This document shows positions 1 to 6,113 of a stretch of 17,280 nt of DNA, one piece after another. Source of the DNA: Prevotellaceae bacterium. Lineage in GTDB: Bacteria; Bacteroidota; Bacteroidia; Bacteroidales; Paludibacteraceae. Positions within the stretch are counted from its first letter, which is position 1. Each line of letters starts with the position of its first letter. The notes below the pieces were generated by a model. The model saw only the letters and a program-made list of their open reading frames with translations. It was not told where the DNA came from and ran no database searches. Both the position numbers and the translations under genes were made by a program. The DNA lies in NCBI GenBank assembly GCA_031270565.1, contig JAISXJ010000035.1, positions 1 to 17,280 of the forward strand, written 5' to 3'.

Positions 1-12
1 CGCTATCGCTTG

Positions 13-59
13 TATTAGAGTGTAGTTTTTAGTTATTAGAGTGTAGTTATTAGTGAATA
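13..59. repeat. AT-rich modular repeat, copy 1
   Basis: Built from the short units TTATTAGAGTGTAGTT and TTAGTGAATA, here with the first unit twice. The same units recur at 184-264 (opposite orientation), 15761-15830 and 16132-16190. Unit number and order differ between copies, so this is a family of short modular repeats and not one fixed element. Confidence 0.7.
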
Positions 60-183
60 CCCGTTGTGCAATTAGAAAACGATAAAAAGTCCTGCCTTTG
101 GCTTCCCAGACTGCCTGCAGGGCAACATCTTCATAACCGCAGGTCAGCGACTTGCGGCACAAGCACGCAAAAATATTTTTTAT

Positions 184-264
184 TAAAAACTACACTCTAA
201 TAACTAAACTCTAAACTCTAAAAAAACATTATTCACGATTCGTTATTCACTATTCACTAAAAAA
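184..264. repeat. AT-rich modular repeat, copy 2 (inverted)
   Basis: The longest copy. Read on the minus strand it runs from AGTGAATAGTGAATAACGAA through a T-tract and AGAGTTTAGAGTTTAGTTAT to TAGAGTGTAGTTTTTA. It ends directly against the -7 box of the holA promoter, so it supplies that promoter's spacer and upstream sequence. Confidence 0.7.
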
Positions 265-268
265 GCAT

Positions 269-276
269 TACCTTTG
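269..276 (+). promoter_or_regulatory. Bacteroidota-type -7 box for holA
   Basis: TACCTTTG matches the TAnnTTTG consensus of the Bacteroidota housekeeping sigma factor and follows an A-tract (CTAAAAAAGCAT). It lies 32 nt before the holA ATG. No clear TTTG -33 element is seen, because the AT-rich repeat occupies that position. Confidence 0.6.
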
Positions 277-308
277 GGACGTTTTTTCAATCTTTTATTT
301 ATACCGTT

Positions 309-1355
309 ATGGCAAAAAGCAGCGGCATCACGTTTGAACAGATCATCGCCGAATTACAGCGAAAAGTATATCGTCCAATCTATTTTCTCTGTGGAGAAAC
401 CGATTATTATATTGATCAAATCTCCAATTATATCGAACAGCATATTCTTTCCGAAGACGAAAAGGATTTGAATCAAACCGTTTTCTTTGGGAAAGATAGC
501 GCCATCGACCAAATTATTTCGGCTGCCAGACGCTATCCGGTAATGTCGCCCTATCAGGTCATTATCGTCAAAGAGGCGCAGGAACTTCGTGATATTGATA
601 ACCTGATTTACTATCTGCAAAAGCCGTTAACATCGACGATTCTGACATTTTGCTACAAGCACGGTAAACTTGACAAGCGCAAAAAAGTCGCCTCACACAT
701 CGGAAATGTGGGACTTCTGTATGAAACGCCGCCAATATATGACAATCAGGTGGCGGGATGGATAACGTCCTATACAAAGAGTATCGGGCTTGTTGTTGAC
801 TCCAAAGCGGCAAACATGCTTGCCGACTTTCTGGGGACAGACCTGTCGCGCATTGTCAATGAGATTAATAAACTCAAGATTATTTTACCCAACGACAACA
901 ACCGTATCACCCCCGAACTGGTGGAACGTAACATCGGCATCAGCAAAAACTACAATGCCTTTGAGTTTTGCAGGGCAATCGGCACGCGCAATATTCTTCT
1001 TGCCAACCGTATTGTGGAATATGTCGGCAACAACGACAAACAACTCACCATTCATCAACTGCTGCCTGTTCTGTTCAGTTATTTTGTAACCACGTTACAT
1101 CTGCGTTACCTGCAAAAGCCTGCAAAAGAGCATCCCTCCGGACACACTCTCGAAAGTGCGGCGGCGATACTCAAAATTCATCCCTATCTTTTGCGCGACA
1201 ATCAGACAGCGATACAGCATTATAGCGAGGACAAACTCATCGAAATCATTCATCTTATCCGCATTGCCGACGCCAAAAGTAAGGGCTTTGAAACAACCTC
1301 AACCACCAATGGCTATCAATTGCTCAAAGAACTTACTTTTCGCATACTGCACTGA
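309..1355 (+). CDS. holA: DNA polymerase III subunit delta
   Basis: The 348-residue product fits the HolA family in length and sequence. Delta opens the beta sliding clamp as part of the cytoplasmic clamp-loader complex, so that the clamp can be loaded at primed sites during replication. The N-terminal part has the family start (VYRPIYFLCGETDYYIDQI, residues about 20-39). The following domain resembles the AAA+-like fold, without an obvious ATP-binding P-loop, as expected for delta. The C-terminal part (about 215-345) is the helical collar-like domain ending in LLKELTFRIL. The ATG at 309 sits 32 nt after a good -7 box and no better start is seen. The gene stands alone ahead of the rpsF operon, with its own possible terminator. 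Family assignment is by recognition of the sequence pattern; confidence is high. Confidence 0.9.
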   Translation: MAKSSGITFEQIIAELQRKVYRPIYFLCGETDYYIDQISNYIEQHILSEDEKDLNQTVFFGKDSAIDQIISAARRYPVMSPYQVIIVKEAQELRDIDNLIYYLQKPLTSTILTFCYKHGKLDKRKKVASHIGNVGLLYETPPIYDNQVAGWITSYTKSIGLVVDSKAANMLADFLGTDLSRIVNEINKLKIILPNDNNRITPELVERNIGISKNYNAFEFCRAIGTRNILLANRIVEYVGNNDKQLTIHQLLPVLFSYFVTTLHLRYLQKPAKEHPSGHTLESAAAILKIHPYLLRDNQTAIQHYSEDKLIEIIHLIRIADAKSKGFETTSTTNGYQLLKELTFRILH

Positions 1356-1391
1356 AAGACGGAGTTACATAAATGCGTTTACTCCGGTCTT
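1356..1391 (+). terminator. Possible holA terminator hairpin
   Basis: AAGACGGAGT (1356-1365) can pair with ACTCCGGTCTT (1381-1391) with a one-base bulge, and TAAA/TTTA pairs inside the loop. The stem starts right at the holA stop codon. The following sequence is not a real T-tract, so an intrinsic terminator is only tentative; it could be a 3'-end stabilising hairpin. Confidence 0.35.
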
Positions 1392-1503
1392 ATGTGCAAA
1401 TTTTGCAGGGTATCACACCACGACAGCAAGCGCCTTGACAGAGGTTGAGAAAAAAGTTGCATTGGCTACTTGAATCTGCGGAATTATCCGTCGGTAAAAA
1501 ATA

Positions 1504-1534
1504 TTTGCAGAATAAAAAAATAGTATTACCTTTG
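1504..1534 (+). promoter_or_regulatory. Promoter of the rpsF-rpsR-rplI operon
   Basis: This is the most complete promoter in the window. A TTTG -33 element (1504-1507) and TACCTTTG -7 element (1527-1534) are separated by 19 nt, within the usual Bacteroidota range. The spacer contains the A-tract AATAAAAAAATAGTAT. The predicted start of transcription is near 1539-1541, giving a leader of about 55 nt before rpsF. Confidence 0.75.
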
Positions 1535-1593
1535 CAGCCGCTTTTAAGGAAGCTGAACGAGTTACTTACAAACAAAAAGTTTTATCTATTTTT

Positions 1594-1977
1594 ATGGAAA
1601 ATCATTATGAGACTGCTTTCATTTTAACTCCCGTTTTGTCTGATGCACAGATGAAGGAAGCAGTAGAAAAATTCAAAAATCTGTTGGCGCAAAATGGCGC
1701 CAAGATTGAGAATGTGGAGTTGTGGGGATTGAAGAAGTTGGCTTATCCCATTCAGAAAAAATCCTCCGGTTTCTATGCGTTGTTACAGTTTAGCGGTGCG
1801 CCGACACTTGTTGAAACGCTGGAAATACAGTATCGTCGCGATGAACGTGTTATGCGTTTTTTGACGTTTCGTTTAGACAAGCATGCCTTGGAATATGCCT
1901 CAAAGCGGGTTAAAAACAGGCAGAATGTTGCACCCGTTGCTCCGGCAACAGAAAAAAAAGAGGAGGTTAGTTTATGA
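1594..1977 (+). CDS. rpsF: Small ribosomal subunit protein S6
   Basis: The 127-residue product is S6, which binds 16S rRNA together with S18 in the 30S platform. The family pattern is clear: ENHYETAFILTPVLS at the N terminus, the WGLKKLAYPIQKKSSGFYAL segment around residues 44-65, and RRDERVMRFLTFRLD near 88-102. The C terminus is extended by a charged, Ala/Pro-rich and Glu/Lys-rich tail ending KKEEVSL, of the kind that varies among S6 proteins. It is the first gene of a classic S6-S18-L9 operon. Its last codons overlap the rpsR start by 4 nt (ATGA), suggesting translational coupling. A strong promoter precedes it. Confidence 0.97.
   Translation: MENHYETAFILTPVLSDAQMKEAVEKFKNLLAQNGAKIENVELWGLKKLAYPIQKKSSGFYALLQFSGAPTLVETLEIQYRRDERVMRFLTFRLDKHALEYASKRVKNRQNVAPVAPATEKKEEVSL
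1961..1966 (+). promoter_or_regulatory. Strong Shine-Dalgarno site for rpsR
   Basis: AGGAGG lies 7 nt before the rpsR ATG, inside the end of rpsF. Most genes in this window lack such a site, as is usual for Bacteroidota. It fixes the rpsR start at 1974 and fits balanced, coupled translation of S6 and S18. Confidence 0.7.
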
Positions 1978-2240
1978 CAAACAATCCGGAAATTCGTTAT
2001 TTGACTCCCACAACAGTCAATAACAAGAAGAAAAAGTATTGTCGGTTCAAAAAAAGCGGCATCAAGTACATTGATTACAAAGATCCCGAATTTTTGAAGA
2101 AGTTTTTAAATGAACAGGGCAAAATTTTGCCGCGTCGCCTTACAGGTACATCGTTAAAGTACCAACGTAAAGTTGCTCAGGCAGTTAAACGTGCACGTCA
2201 TTTGGCTTTGCTGCCATACGTAACCGATTTGATGAAATAA
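1974..2240 (+). CDS. rpsR: Small ribosomal subunit protein S18
   Basis: The 88-residue product is S18, the 30S partner of S6. Diagnostic segments are the KKYCRFKKSGIKYIDYKD block (about residues 22-39) and the basic C-terminal helix region with LPRRLTGTSLKYQRKVAQAV (about 52-71) followed by KRARHLALLPY. A single Cys remains in the KKYCRF segment; it is not a multi-Cys zinc-binding form. The gene overlaps rpsF by 4 nt and is followed 21 nt later by rplI, so all three genes are probably on one transcript. Confidence 0.97.
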   Translation: MTNNPEIRYLTPTTVNNKKKKYCRFKKSGIKYIDYKDPEFLKKFLNEQGKILPRRLTGTSLKYQRKVAQAVKRARHLALLPYVTDLMK

Positions 2241-2261
2241 TCTATTATAAGGACTGACATT

Positions 2262-2708
2262 ATGGAAATCATTTTAAAAGAAGACGTAGTCAATTTGGGC
2301 TACAAGGATGATATTGTTACAGTGAAAAACGGTTATGGACGTAATTTTCTGATTCCGACAGGAAAAGCGGTGATTGCCAGTGAGTCGGCAAAGAAAGTCT
2401 TAGCCGAAAACCTGAAACAACGGGCGCATAAGCTGGCTAAAATCAAGGCAGACGCAGAAGGCATAGCTCAGAAAATAGAGGGCATAACGCTCACCATTGG
2501 AGCAAAAACAAGCAGCTCGGGTACAATTTTTGGTTCGGTAAATACAATTATGGTTGCTGATGCACTGGCAAAGGCAGGCTTTGAGATTGACCGCAAACTT
2601 ATTACCATCAAAGAGACCATTAAAGAAGTTGGCGATTATACGGCAACGGTGAAATTGCACAAAGAAGCAAATGCCATAATTAACCTGCATGTTGTTGCTG
2701 AAGAATAA
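2262..2708 (+). CDS. rplI: Large ribosomal subunit protein L9
   Basis: The 148-residue product has the normal L9 length. L9 binds 23S rRNA near the base of the L1 stalk and spans outwards between ribosomes. The N-terminal domain has the hallmark MEIILKEDVVNLGYKDDIV and VKNGYGRNFLIPTGKAV (residues 1-38). A long charged connecting helix follows (about 40-75, rich in Ala, Lys and Glu). The C-terminal domain begins with the ITLTIGAKTSSSGTIFGSVN segment (about 75-94). It is the last gene of the rpsF operon and is followed by a good intrinsic terminator 37 nt after its stop. Confidence 0.97.
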   Translation: MEIILKEDVVNLGYKDDIVTVKNGYGRNFLIPTGKAVIASESAKKVLAENLKQRAHKLAKIKADAEGIAQKIEGITLTIGAKTSSSGTIFGSVNTIMVADALAKAGFEIDRKLITIKETIKEVGDYTATVKLHKEANAIINLHVVAEE

Positions 2709-2745
2709 AACGATTGAAAATCAATCTTGAATCCTATTTTTAAAG

Positions 2746-2779
2746 AAGCTGCCCCAAAAATCAGGCAGCTTTTTTTTTA
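2746..2779 (+). terminator. Intrinsic terminator of the rpsF operon
   Basis: AAGCTGCC (2746-2753) pairs with GGCAGCTT (2764-2771) around a 10-nt loop, followed by an uninterrupted run of T. It lies 37 nt past rplI. Confidence 0.85.
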
Positions 2780-2867
2780 TTATTAAATAGCGGGGATTCA
2801 CATTTTTCCGAGGCATACCCGTTTTTTTGATAACTTCCCGTCAAACCATATCCTCTAAAAACAAGAA

Positions 2868-2942
2868 GGGGTTGCTCCACAGCAACCCAATCTTTTTATT
2901 AACCTTAAATCTAATACCATGAAAAACACGTGGCAAAAGTAG
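2868..2942 (+). promoter_or_regulatory. Orphan hairpin and leader with a 7-codon start
   Basis: GGGTTGCT (2869-2876) pairs with AGCAACCC (2881-2888), followed by TCTTTTTATT. A purine/AT leader (AACCTTAAATCTAATACC) then leads to an ATG at 2919 that opens a frame of only seven codons, MKNTWQK, ending at TAG 2940-2942. This resembles the 5' untranslated layout I recall before surface-protein genes in Bacteroidales, but no gene follows. It is either a leader peptide or attenuator, or the relic of a lost gene. Confidence 0.35.
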
Positions 2943-3085
2943 TGCATTTTTTTCTATCTGCAAATATTTTCAATGATATTTCTTGTAATTTATATTTATT
3001 TATGCTTATTTATGCTTTACAAACATTATTTTGTCGTTTGAAGACCAAATTTTCAGTTTTCAGTTTTCAGAAAAAAAGTAATTTA

Positions 3086-3112
3086 GCCACAGATTACACG
3101 GATTTACACGGA
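3086..3112. repeat. CACAGATTACACGG-type dispersed repeat
   Basis: Contains CCACAGATTACACGG followed by ATTTACACGGA. Sequences of this kind are, to my knowledge, common intergenic repeats in many bacterial genomes. CCGCAGATT/AATCTGTGG in the following hairpin echoes the same CAGATT core. Confidence 0.45.
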
Positions 3113-3139
3113 ATTTCACTTCCCCTCGTTACCCTGCTA

Positions 3140-3266
3140 CCGCAGATTTGTAATCTGTGGTTCACTGCTCCTCGTCTCTGACGAGGAGTTATTGGTCGGT
3201 CGTTTTTTAACGACCTGTCTCGTTGCAAACGAGATTACCATTTACCCCTCGTTACAAACGAGGGGT
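3140..3266. repeat. Array of five short intergenic hairpins
   Basis: Five consecutive small palindromes: 3140-3160 (CCGCAGATT/AATCTGTGG, one wobble), 3168-3188 (CTCCTCGTC/GACGAGGAG), 3198-3215 (GGTCGTT/AACGACC), 3218-3234 (TCTCGTT/AACGAGA) and 3244-3266 (ten-pair stem, CCCCTCGTT/AACGAGGGG plus a flanking A-T pair). Loops are 3-4 nt. The last four share a CGT/ACG stem top, and three have CTCGT/ACGAG, so they look related. They may act as 3'-end or mRNA-stability structures, or be mobile REP-like units. Confidence 0.65.
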
Positions 3267-3341
3267 AGAAAAACTGATAACTAACAACTTAATTTATGTA
3301 TTACTATATTTATCAATTAATTAACTTAAAACGTATTTTTT

Positions 3342-4664
3342 ATGAAAACTAATCAATTTCTTTTCGCTGCCCTCGCAGCAGCATTTTTAAGCGTCGCCAA
3401 TTATGCTACGGCGCAGGTAACTATTGGCGGTGGCGACCCGCCTAAGGCAGGCACTGTGCTTGATTTGAACAGTACGACCAAAGGCGGGCTGCTGCTCTCG
3501 AATGTCTATTTAGACAAACTGACGCATATTCCTGCCAATCAATTAATCGGTATAACCGCCGAGCAGGATGCCAATACCGACCTCGCCGGCACCGTTGTTT
3601 ACAACACAAATGCTTGTCTCAAACTGGAAGTATCCCAAATGAACAGTATTGATATGTCCGGACGAGGCATTTATGTTTGGGACGGCAACAAATGGAACAA
3701 AATCGGCAAGCCTGAACATTCCATAACCTTTGCCCCATACAATCTTGGCGCGAACCCTGCTTACGACACGCCCAAGAAACAGATGGCATATCTGGCTACC
3801 AATGCTTTTAGCACTACTGATGCCACTGTTTACGGCGGATTTTTTCAATGGGGACGTCCAGATATCGGACACGCCGTAAAGATACCGGATTACCTCCGTT
3901 ATAACGGAACAGACAATGCTGTCTCAGGACCGTCAGCTACAATACCCATTGACGAGAAATTTTACTATACTAACAATTCTGACTGGTACACAGGATCAAA
4001 TCCTGCCCCAAATGCTCTCTGGGGTAACGGGAAGGCAATTGGTCATAATTTTAATTCTGCTGATGGTGGCGCTATCGCAAAAACCGGCGGTGGATACTAC
4101 CAGAAGCCTGTCAAAAGCCAATACGATCCCTGCCCTGACGGTTGGCGTGTTCCCACACAGGATGAATGGGAACGGCTTAGTGATTATGGTTGTGGCGCTC
4201 CTGAAACTGCTGGCGGTGATTTTGGCACATCTGTATCCGGTCACACCGCTATTGCAAGTGGTTTAACATGGATACCTGTTGTTTGCGCCTCCGGCAAATG
4301 TGTTCCTGATAACAGTTGGACAGCCAACGCAACTTCTTCCGGTTACGCTGTTTACGAGGCTTCGGTATGGACTGAAGCCAAAGCAACTGGAGGTGTTTAT
4401 GCTGGATTAAATGATGGCAATGTTTCTTCGATTTTTGCAACAAAATCCCTTCACGACGTCGATGCCCCCGAGCCTCTCTTATTCCTGCCTGCTGGCGGAT
4501 ATCGCCACTGTCTGAACGGTAGCATACTGGATGTCGGCAAAACTGGCTTCTATTGGCACAGTACGGTTAATGTTTATGCCGCAGCCATCTCCTATAACTT
4601 AGTAATAACGACCGCAGCCAGCCCATATCTTGGACACGGCTTTTCCGTGCGGTGTGTGAAGTAA
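3342..4664 (+). CDS. Secreted FISUMP-domain protein (paralogue 1)
   Basis: The 440-residue product starts with a clear signal peptide (residues 1-25, cleavage after ATAQ). It is followed by a short adhesin-like segment with VTIGGGDPPKAGTVLDLNS and TTKGGLLLSNV (26-55), common in Bacteroidales surface proteins. From about residue 127 to the end it matches the Fibrobacter succinogenes major paralogous domain: FFQWGRPDIGH (167-177), ALWGNG (225-230), YYQKPVK (252-258), DPCPDGWRVPTQDEWERL (262-279), EPLLFLPAGGYR (377-388) and the terminal FSVRCVK. The molecular function of the domain is not established; surface display or carbohydrate-related roles are guesses. A paralogue lies inverted at 16230-17280. 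The stop codon is doubled (TAA TAA). The start is the first ATG before the signal peptide. No clear -7 box was found upstream. Confidence 0.88.
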   Translation: MKTNQFLFAALAAAFLSVANYATAQVTIGGGDPPKAGTVLDLNSTTKGGLLLSNVYLDKLTHIPANQLIGITAEQDANTDLAGTVVYNTNACLKLEVSQMNSIDMSGRGIYVWDGNKWNKIGKPEHSITFAPYNLGANPAYDTPKKQMAYLATNAFSTTDATVYGGFFQWGRPDIGHAVKIPDYLRYNGTDNAVSGPSATIPIDEKFYYTNNSDWYTGSNPAPNALWGNGKAIGHNFNSADGGAIAKTGGGYYQKPVKSQYDPCPDGWRVPTQDEWERLSDYGCGAPETAGGDFGTSVSGHTAIASGLTWIPVVCASGKCVPDNSWTANATSSGYAVYEASVWTEAKATGGVYAGLNDGNVSSIFATKSLHDVDAPEPLLFLPAGGYRHCLNGSILDVGKTGFYWHSTVNVYAAAISYNLVITTAASPYLGHGFSVRCVK

Positions 4665-4669
4665 TAATT

Positions 4670-4773
4670 GTCCTGAACTATGATTTTAAATGATTTTTGT
4701 GATGGACTGTGATTAAATATGTCTGTCTAAAAATCACAGTATTCATTCAATCAAAAGAATCATAGTTCAAGAC
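4670..4773 (+). other. Structured 3' flank of FISUMP gene 1
   Basis: GTCCTGAACTATGATT (4670-4685) pairs with AATCATAGTTCAAGAC (4758-4773) with one G-T wobble. Inside, ACTGTGATT (4706-4714) pairs with AATCACAGT (4732-4740). The whole forms a long nested stem just upstream of the GC-rich terminator. Homologous sequence follows the second FISUMP gene, which suggests the structure belongs to the gene's 3' untranslated region. Confidence 0.6.
4690..4737. repeat. 48-bp inverted repeat, left copy
   Basis: This segment is the reverse complement of 16046-16092, differing only by one extra A in a run. Core: GATGGACTGTGATTAAATAT followed by GTCTGTCTAAAAATCA. Together the two copies bracket about 11.3 kb in inverted orientation. 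Confidence 0.85.
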
Positions 4774-4778
4774 AGCAA

Positions 4779-4806
4779 ACAAAAAGCCCCGCGAGGGGCT
4801 TTTTGT
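4779..4806. terminator. Bidirectional terminator between FISUMP 1 and dxr
   Basis: ACAAAAAGCCCC (4779-4790) pairs perfectly with GGGGCTTTTTGT (4795-4806) around GCGA. The A-tract and T-tract sides make it suitable for both converging transcripts. Nineteen bases (GCCCCGCGAGGGGCTTTTT) are identical to the terminator after FISUMP gene 2. Confidence 0.9.
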
Positions 4807-4892
4807 TGTTGGGAGTTACTGCTCGCACGAAAAGCGCGAAACAAAATAGATAACCTGCAACAATTCGGCAATAGTTATCAGCCGTATGAAAA

Positions 4893-6107
4893 TTACAGGT
4901 GATTGTTTTTTTCATTTGTCTGCAGCACGTTGTGTCCGGCGATTTCCCGCGTCAGACGGCGGGTTTCAAAATCGCAGTTCACATAGTCCTCAACATTCGG
5001 GGAAACTGTATGCGGCATTTTCTGCATGGTCTGCTCAATAATGTCGCTCATTTGCAAAAAACCGATCTTTCCCTGCAAGAAAGCCTCCACAACAACCTCA
5101 TTAGCGGCATTAAGCACACATGGCATTGTGCCGCCAAGTCGCATCGCCTCAAAAGCCAATCCCAAATTGCGAAACCGTTTGACGTCGGGCTGTTCAAAGG
5201 TAAGCGTGTGATAATCGGCAAAGTTCAGCCGTTGAAACGGCAAATCTCTACGTTCCGGATACAGCAGCGCATAGAGTATCGGCATCTTCATATCCGGCAC
5301 GCCGAGCTGCGCCTTTATACTGCCGTCACAAAACTGCACCATCGAATGAATAATGGACTGCGGATGCACCACCACATCAATCTGTTCGGCAGTGAGTCCG
5401 AAGAGCCACTTGGCTTCGATGACCTCAAAACCCTTATTCATCATCGACGCCGAATCAATCGTTATCTTGGCGCCCATTGTCCATGTGGGATGATTGAGCG
5501 CCTGAGCGGCGGTTACAGAAGCAAGCTGTTCGACATTCATCCGGCGAAAAGGTCCGCCTGACGCCGTCAGTATCACTTTTTCCACGTCGGTATGGCGTTC
5601 TCCGAGAAGACATTGAAAAATGGCGCTGTGTTCCGAATCAACCGGCAAAACAGTCGCTTGATACTGTTCTGCCAACTGTACAATCAACTCCCCTGCCACG
5701 ACAAGCGTCTCCTTATTAGCCAGTGCAATACGTTTGCCGGCTTTGATGGCAGCAATAGTCGGTTTCAGCCCCGCATACCCGACCATTGCCGTTAGCACAA
5801 TGTCAACCGCATCCATTGCCGCTACCTGCGCAATGGCGTCAGCGCCGGCAAACACCTTTATCGGCAAATCATCTAACGCCTGCTTGAGGGTGTGATAGTG
5901 CGTTTCATTGGCAATGACAACTACCTCCGGCAGAAAGACCCGCGCCTGCGCAACTAACTGTTCGACGTTGTTGTTGGCGGTCAGGGCGTATATCTCGAAC
6001 AGGTCTGCGTGGGCAGCTACGACATCAAGAGTCTGCGTGCCGATGGAGCCTGTAGATCCCAAAAGAGCAATGGTTTGTCTGGATGTTTGAGGGGTCATTA
6101 ATGGCAT
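4893..6107 (-). CDS. dxr: 1-deoxy-D-xylulose 5-phosphate reductoisomerase
   Basis: The 404-residue product is DXP reductoisomerase (IspC), which converts 1-deoxy-D-xylulose 5-phosphate to 2-C-methyl-D-erythritol 4-phosphate with NADPH in the MEP isoprenoid pathway. The NADPH-binding GSTGSIG is at residues 17-23. Metal ligands are in PVDSEHSAIFQCLL (D157, E159) and in NKGFE (E228). Substrate-binding segments are TASGGPFR (181-188) and IDSASMMNKGFEVIEAKWLF (217-236). HPQSIIHSMVQF (248-259) and the C-terminal helical region with NAANEVVVEAFL complete the enzyme. The ATG at 6107 is 6 nt after the upstream M23 gene; a second ATG at 6098 is also possible and nearer the usual N terminus. The two genes are probably co-transcribed. 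In relatives I recall rseP following; here the gene ends at a convergent terminator. Confidence 0.97.
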   Translation of the reverse strand: MPLMTPQTSRQTIALLGSTGSIGTQTLDVVAAHADLFEIYALTANNNVEQLVAQARVFLPEVVVIANETHYHTLKQALDDLPIKVFAGADAIAQVAAMDAVDIVLTAMVGYAGLKPTIAAIKAGKRIALANKETLVVAGELIVQLAEQYQATVLPVDSEHSAIFQCLLGERHTDVEKVILTASGGPFRRMNVEQLASVTAAQALNHPTWTMGAKITIDSASMMNKGFEVIEAKWLFGLTAEQIDVVVHPQSIIHSMVQFCDGSIKAQLGVPDMKMPILYALLYPERRDLPFQRLNFADYHTLTFEQPDVKRFRNLGLAFEAMRLGGTMPCVLNAANEVVVEAFLQGKIGFLQMSDIIEQTMQKMPHTVSPNVEDYVNCDFETRRLTREIAGHNVLQTNEKNNHL

Positions 6108-6113
6108 TTATTA

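Larger units (their letters stand above)
1..308. other. Gene-free leader region with AT-rich repeats and an open frame
   Basis: No complete gene is visible. Two copies of an AT-rich modular repeat (13-59 and 184-264) flank a block of ordinary base composition at about 65-176. On the minus strand that block is open from just after a TAG at 190-192 to the window edge. It would read through residues such as CLCRKSLTCGYEDVALQAVW and on into the repeat, but has no ATG start. It may be a decayed gene end, a dispersed repeat with coding-like composition, or chance. The right end holds the holA promoter. Confidence 0.5.
2780..3341. other. Gene-free region with an orphan leader, repeats and hairpins
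   Basis: No convincing gene lies between the rplI terminator and the FISUMP gene. The region contains a hairpin plus leader-like start (2868-2942), an AT-rich tract with the direct repeat TATTTATGCT (about 2996-3016), three tandem TTTTCAG units (3050-3070), a CACAGATTACACGGATTTAC-type repeat (3086-3112) and five small hairpins (3140-3266). A short open frame at 2930-3181 runs through these repeats and is not supported as a gene. Confidence 0.6.

Noticed and set aside
1535..1555. A CCG-containing hairpin near the rpsF promoter, recalling the S6:S18 autoregulatory RNA motif
   Set aside because: It overlaps the predicted transcription start (about 1539-1541), so most of its 5' arm would not be in the mRNA.
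2930..3181. An 83-codon open frame before the FISUMP gene
   Set aside because: It runs through an AT-rich tract, repeats and hairpins, with no signal or domain and a start inside the orphan leader.
3140..3266. A CRISPR array
   Set aside because: The units are short adjacent palindromes of unequal sequence, without constant repeats and spacers, and no cas gene is nearby.
4670..4773. An integron attC-like site after the FISUMP gene
   Set aside because: It is an imperfect palindrome after a gene, but it lacks the GTTRRRY/RYYYAAC core sites and no integrase or cassette array is present.
4899..5561. A 220-codon plus-strand open frame
   Set aside because: It is the antisense shadow of dxr, whose domain motifs are complete on the other strand.
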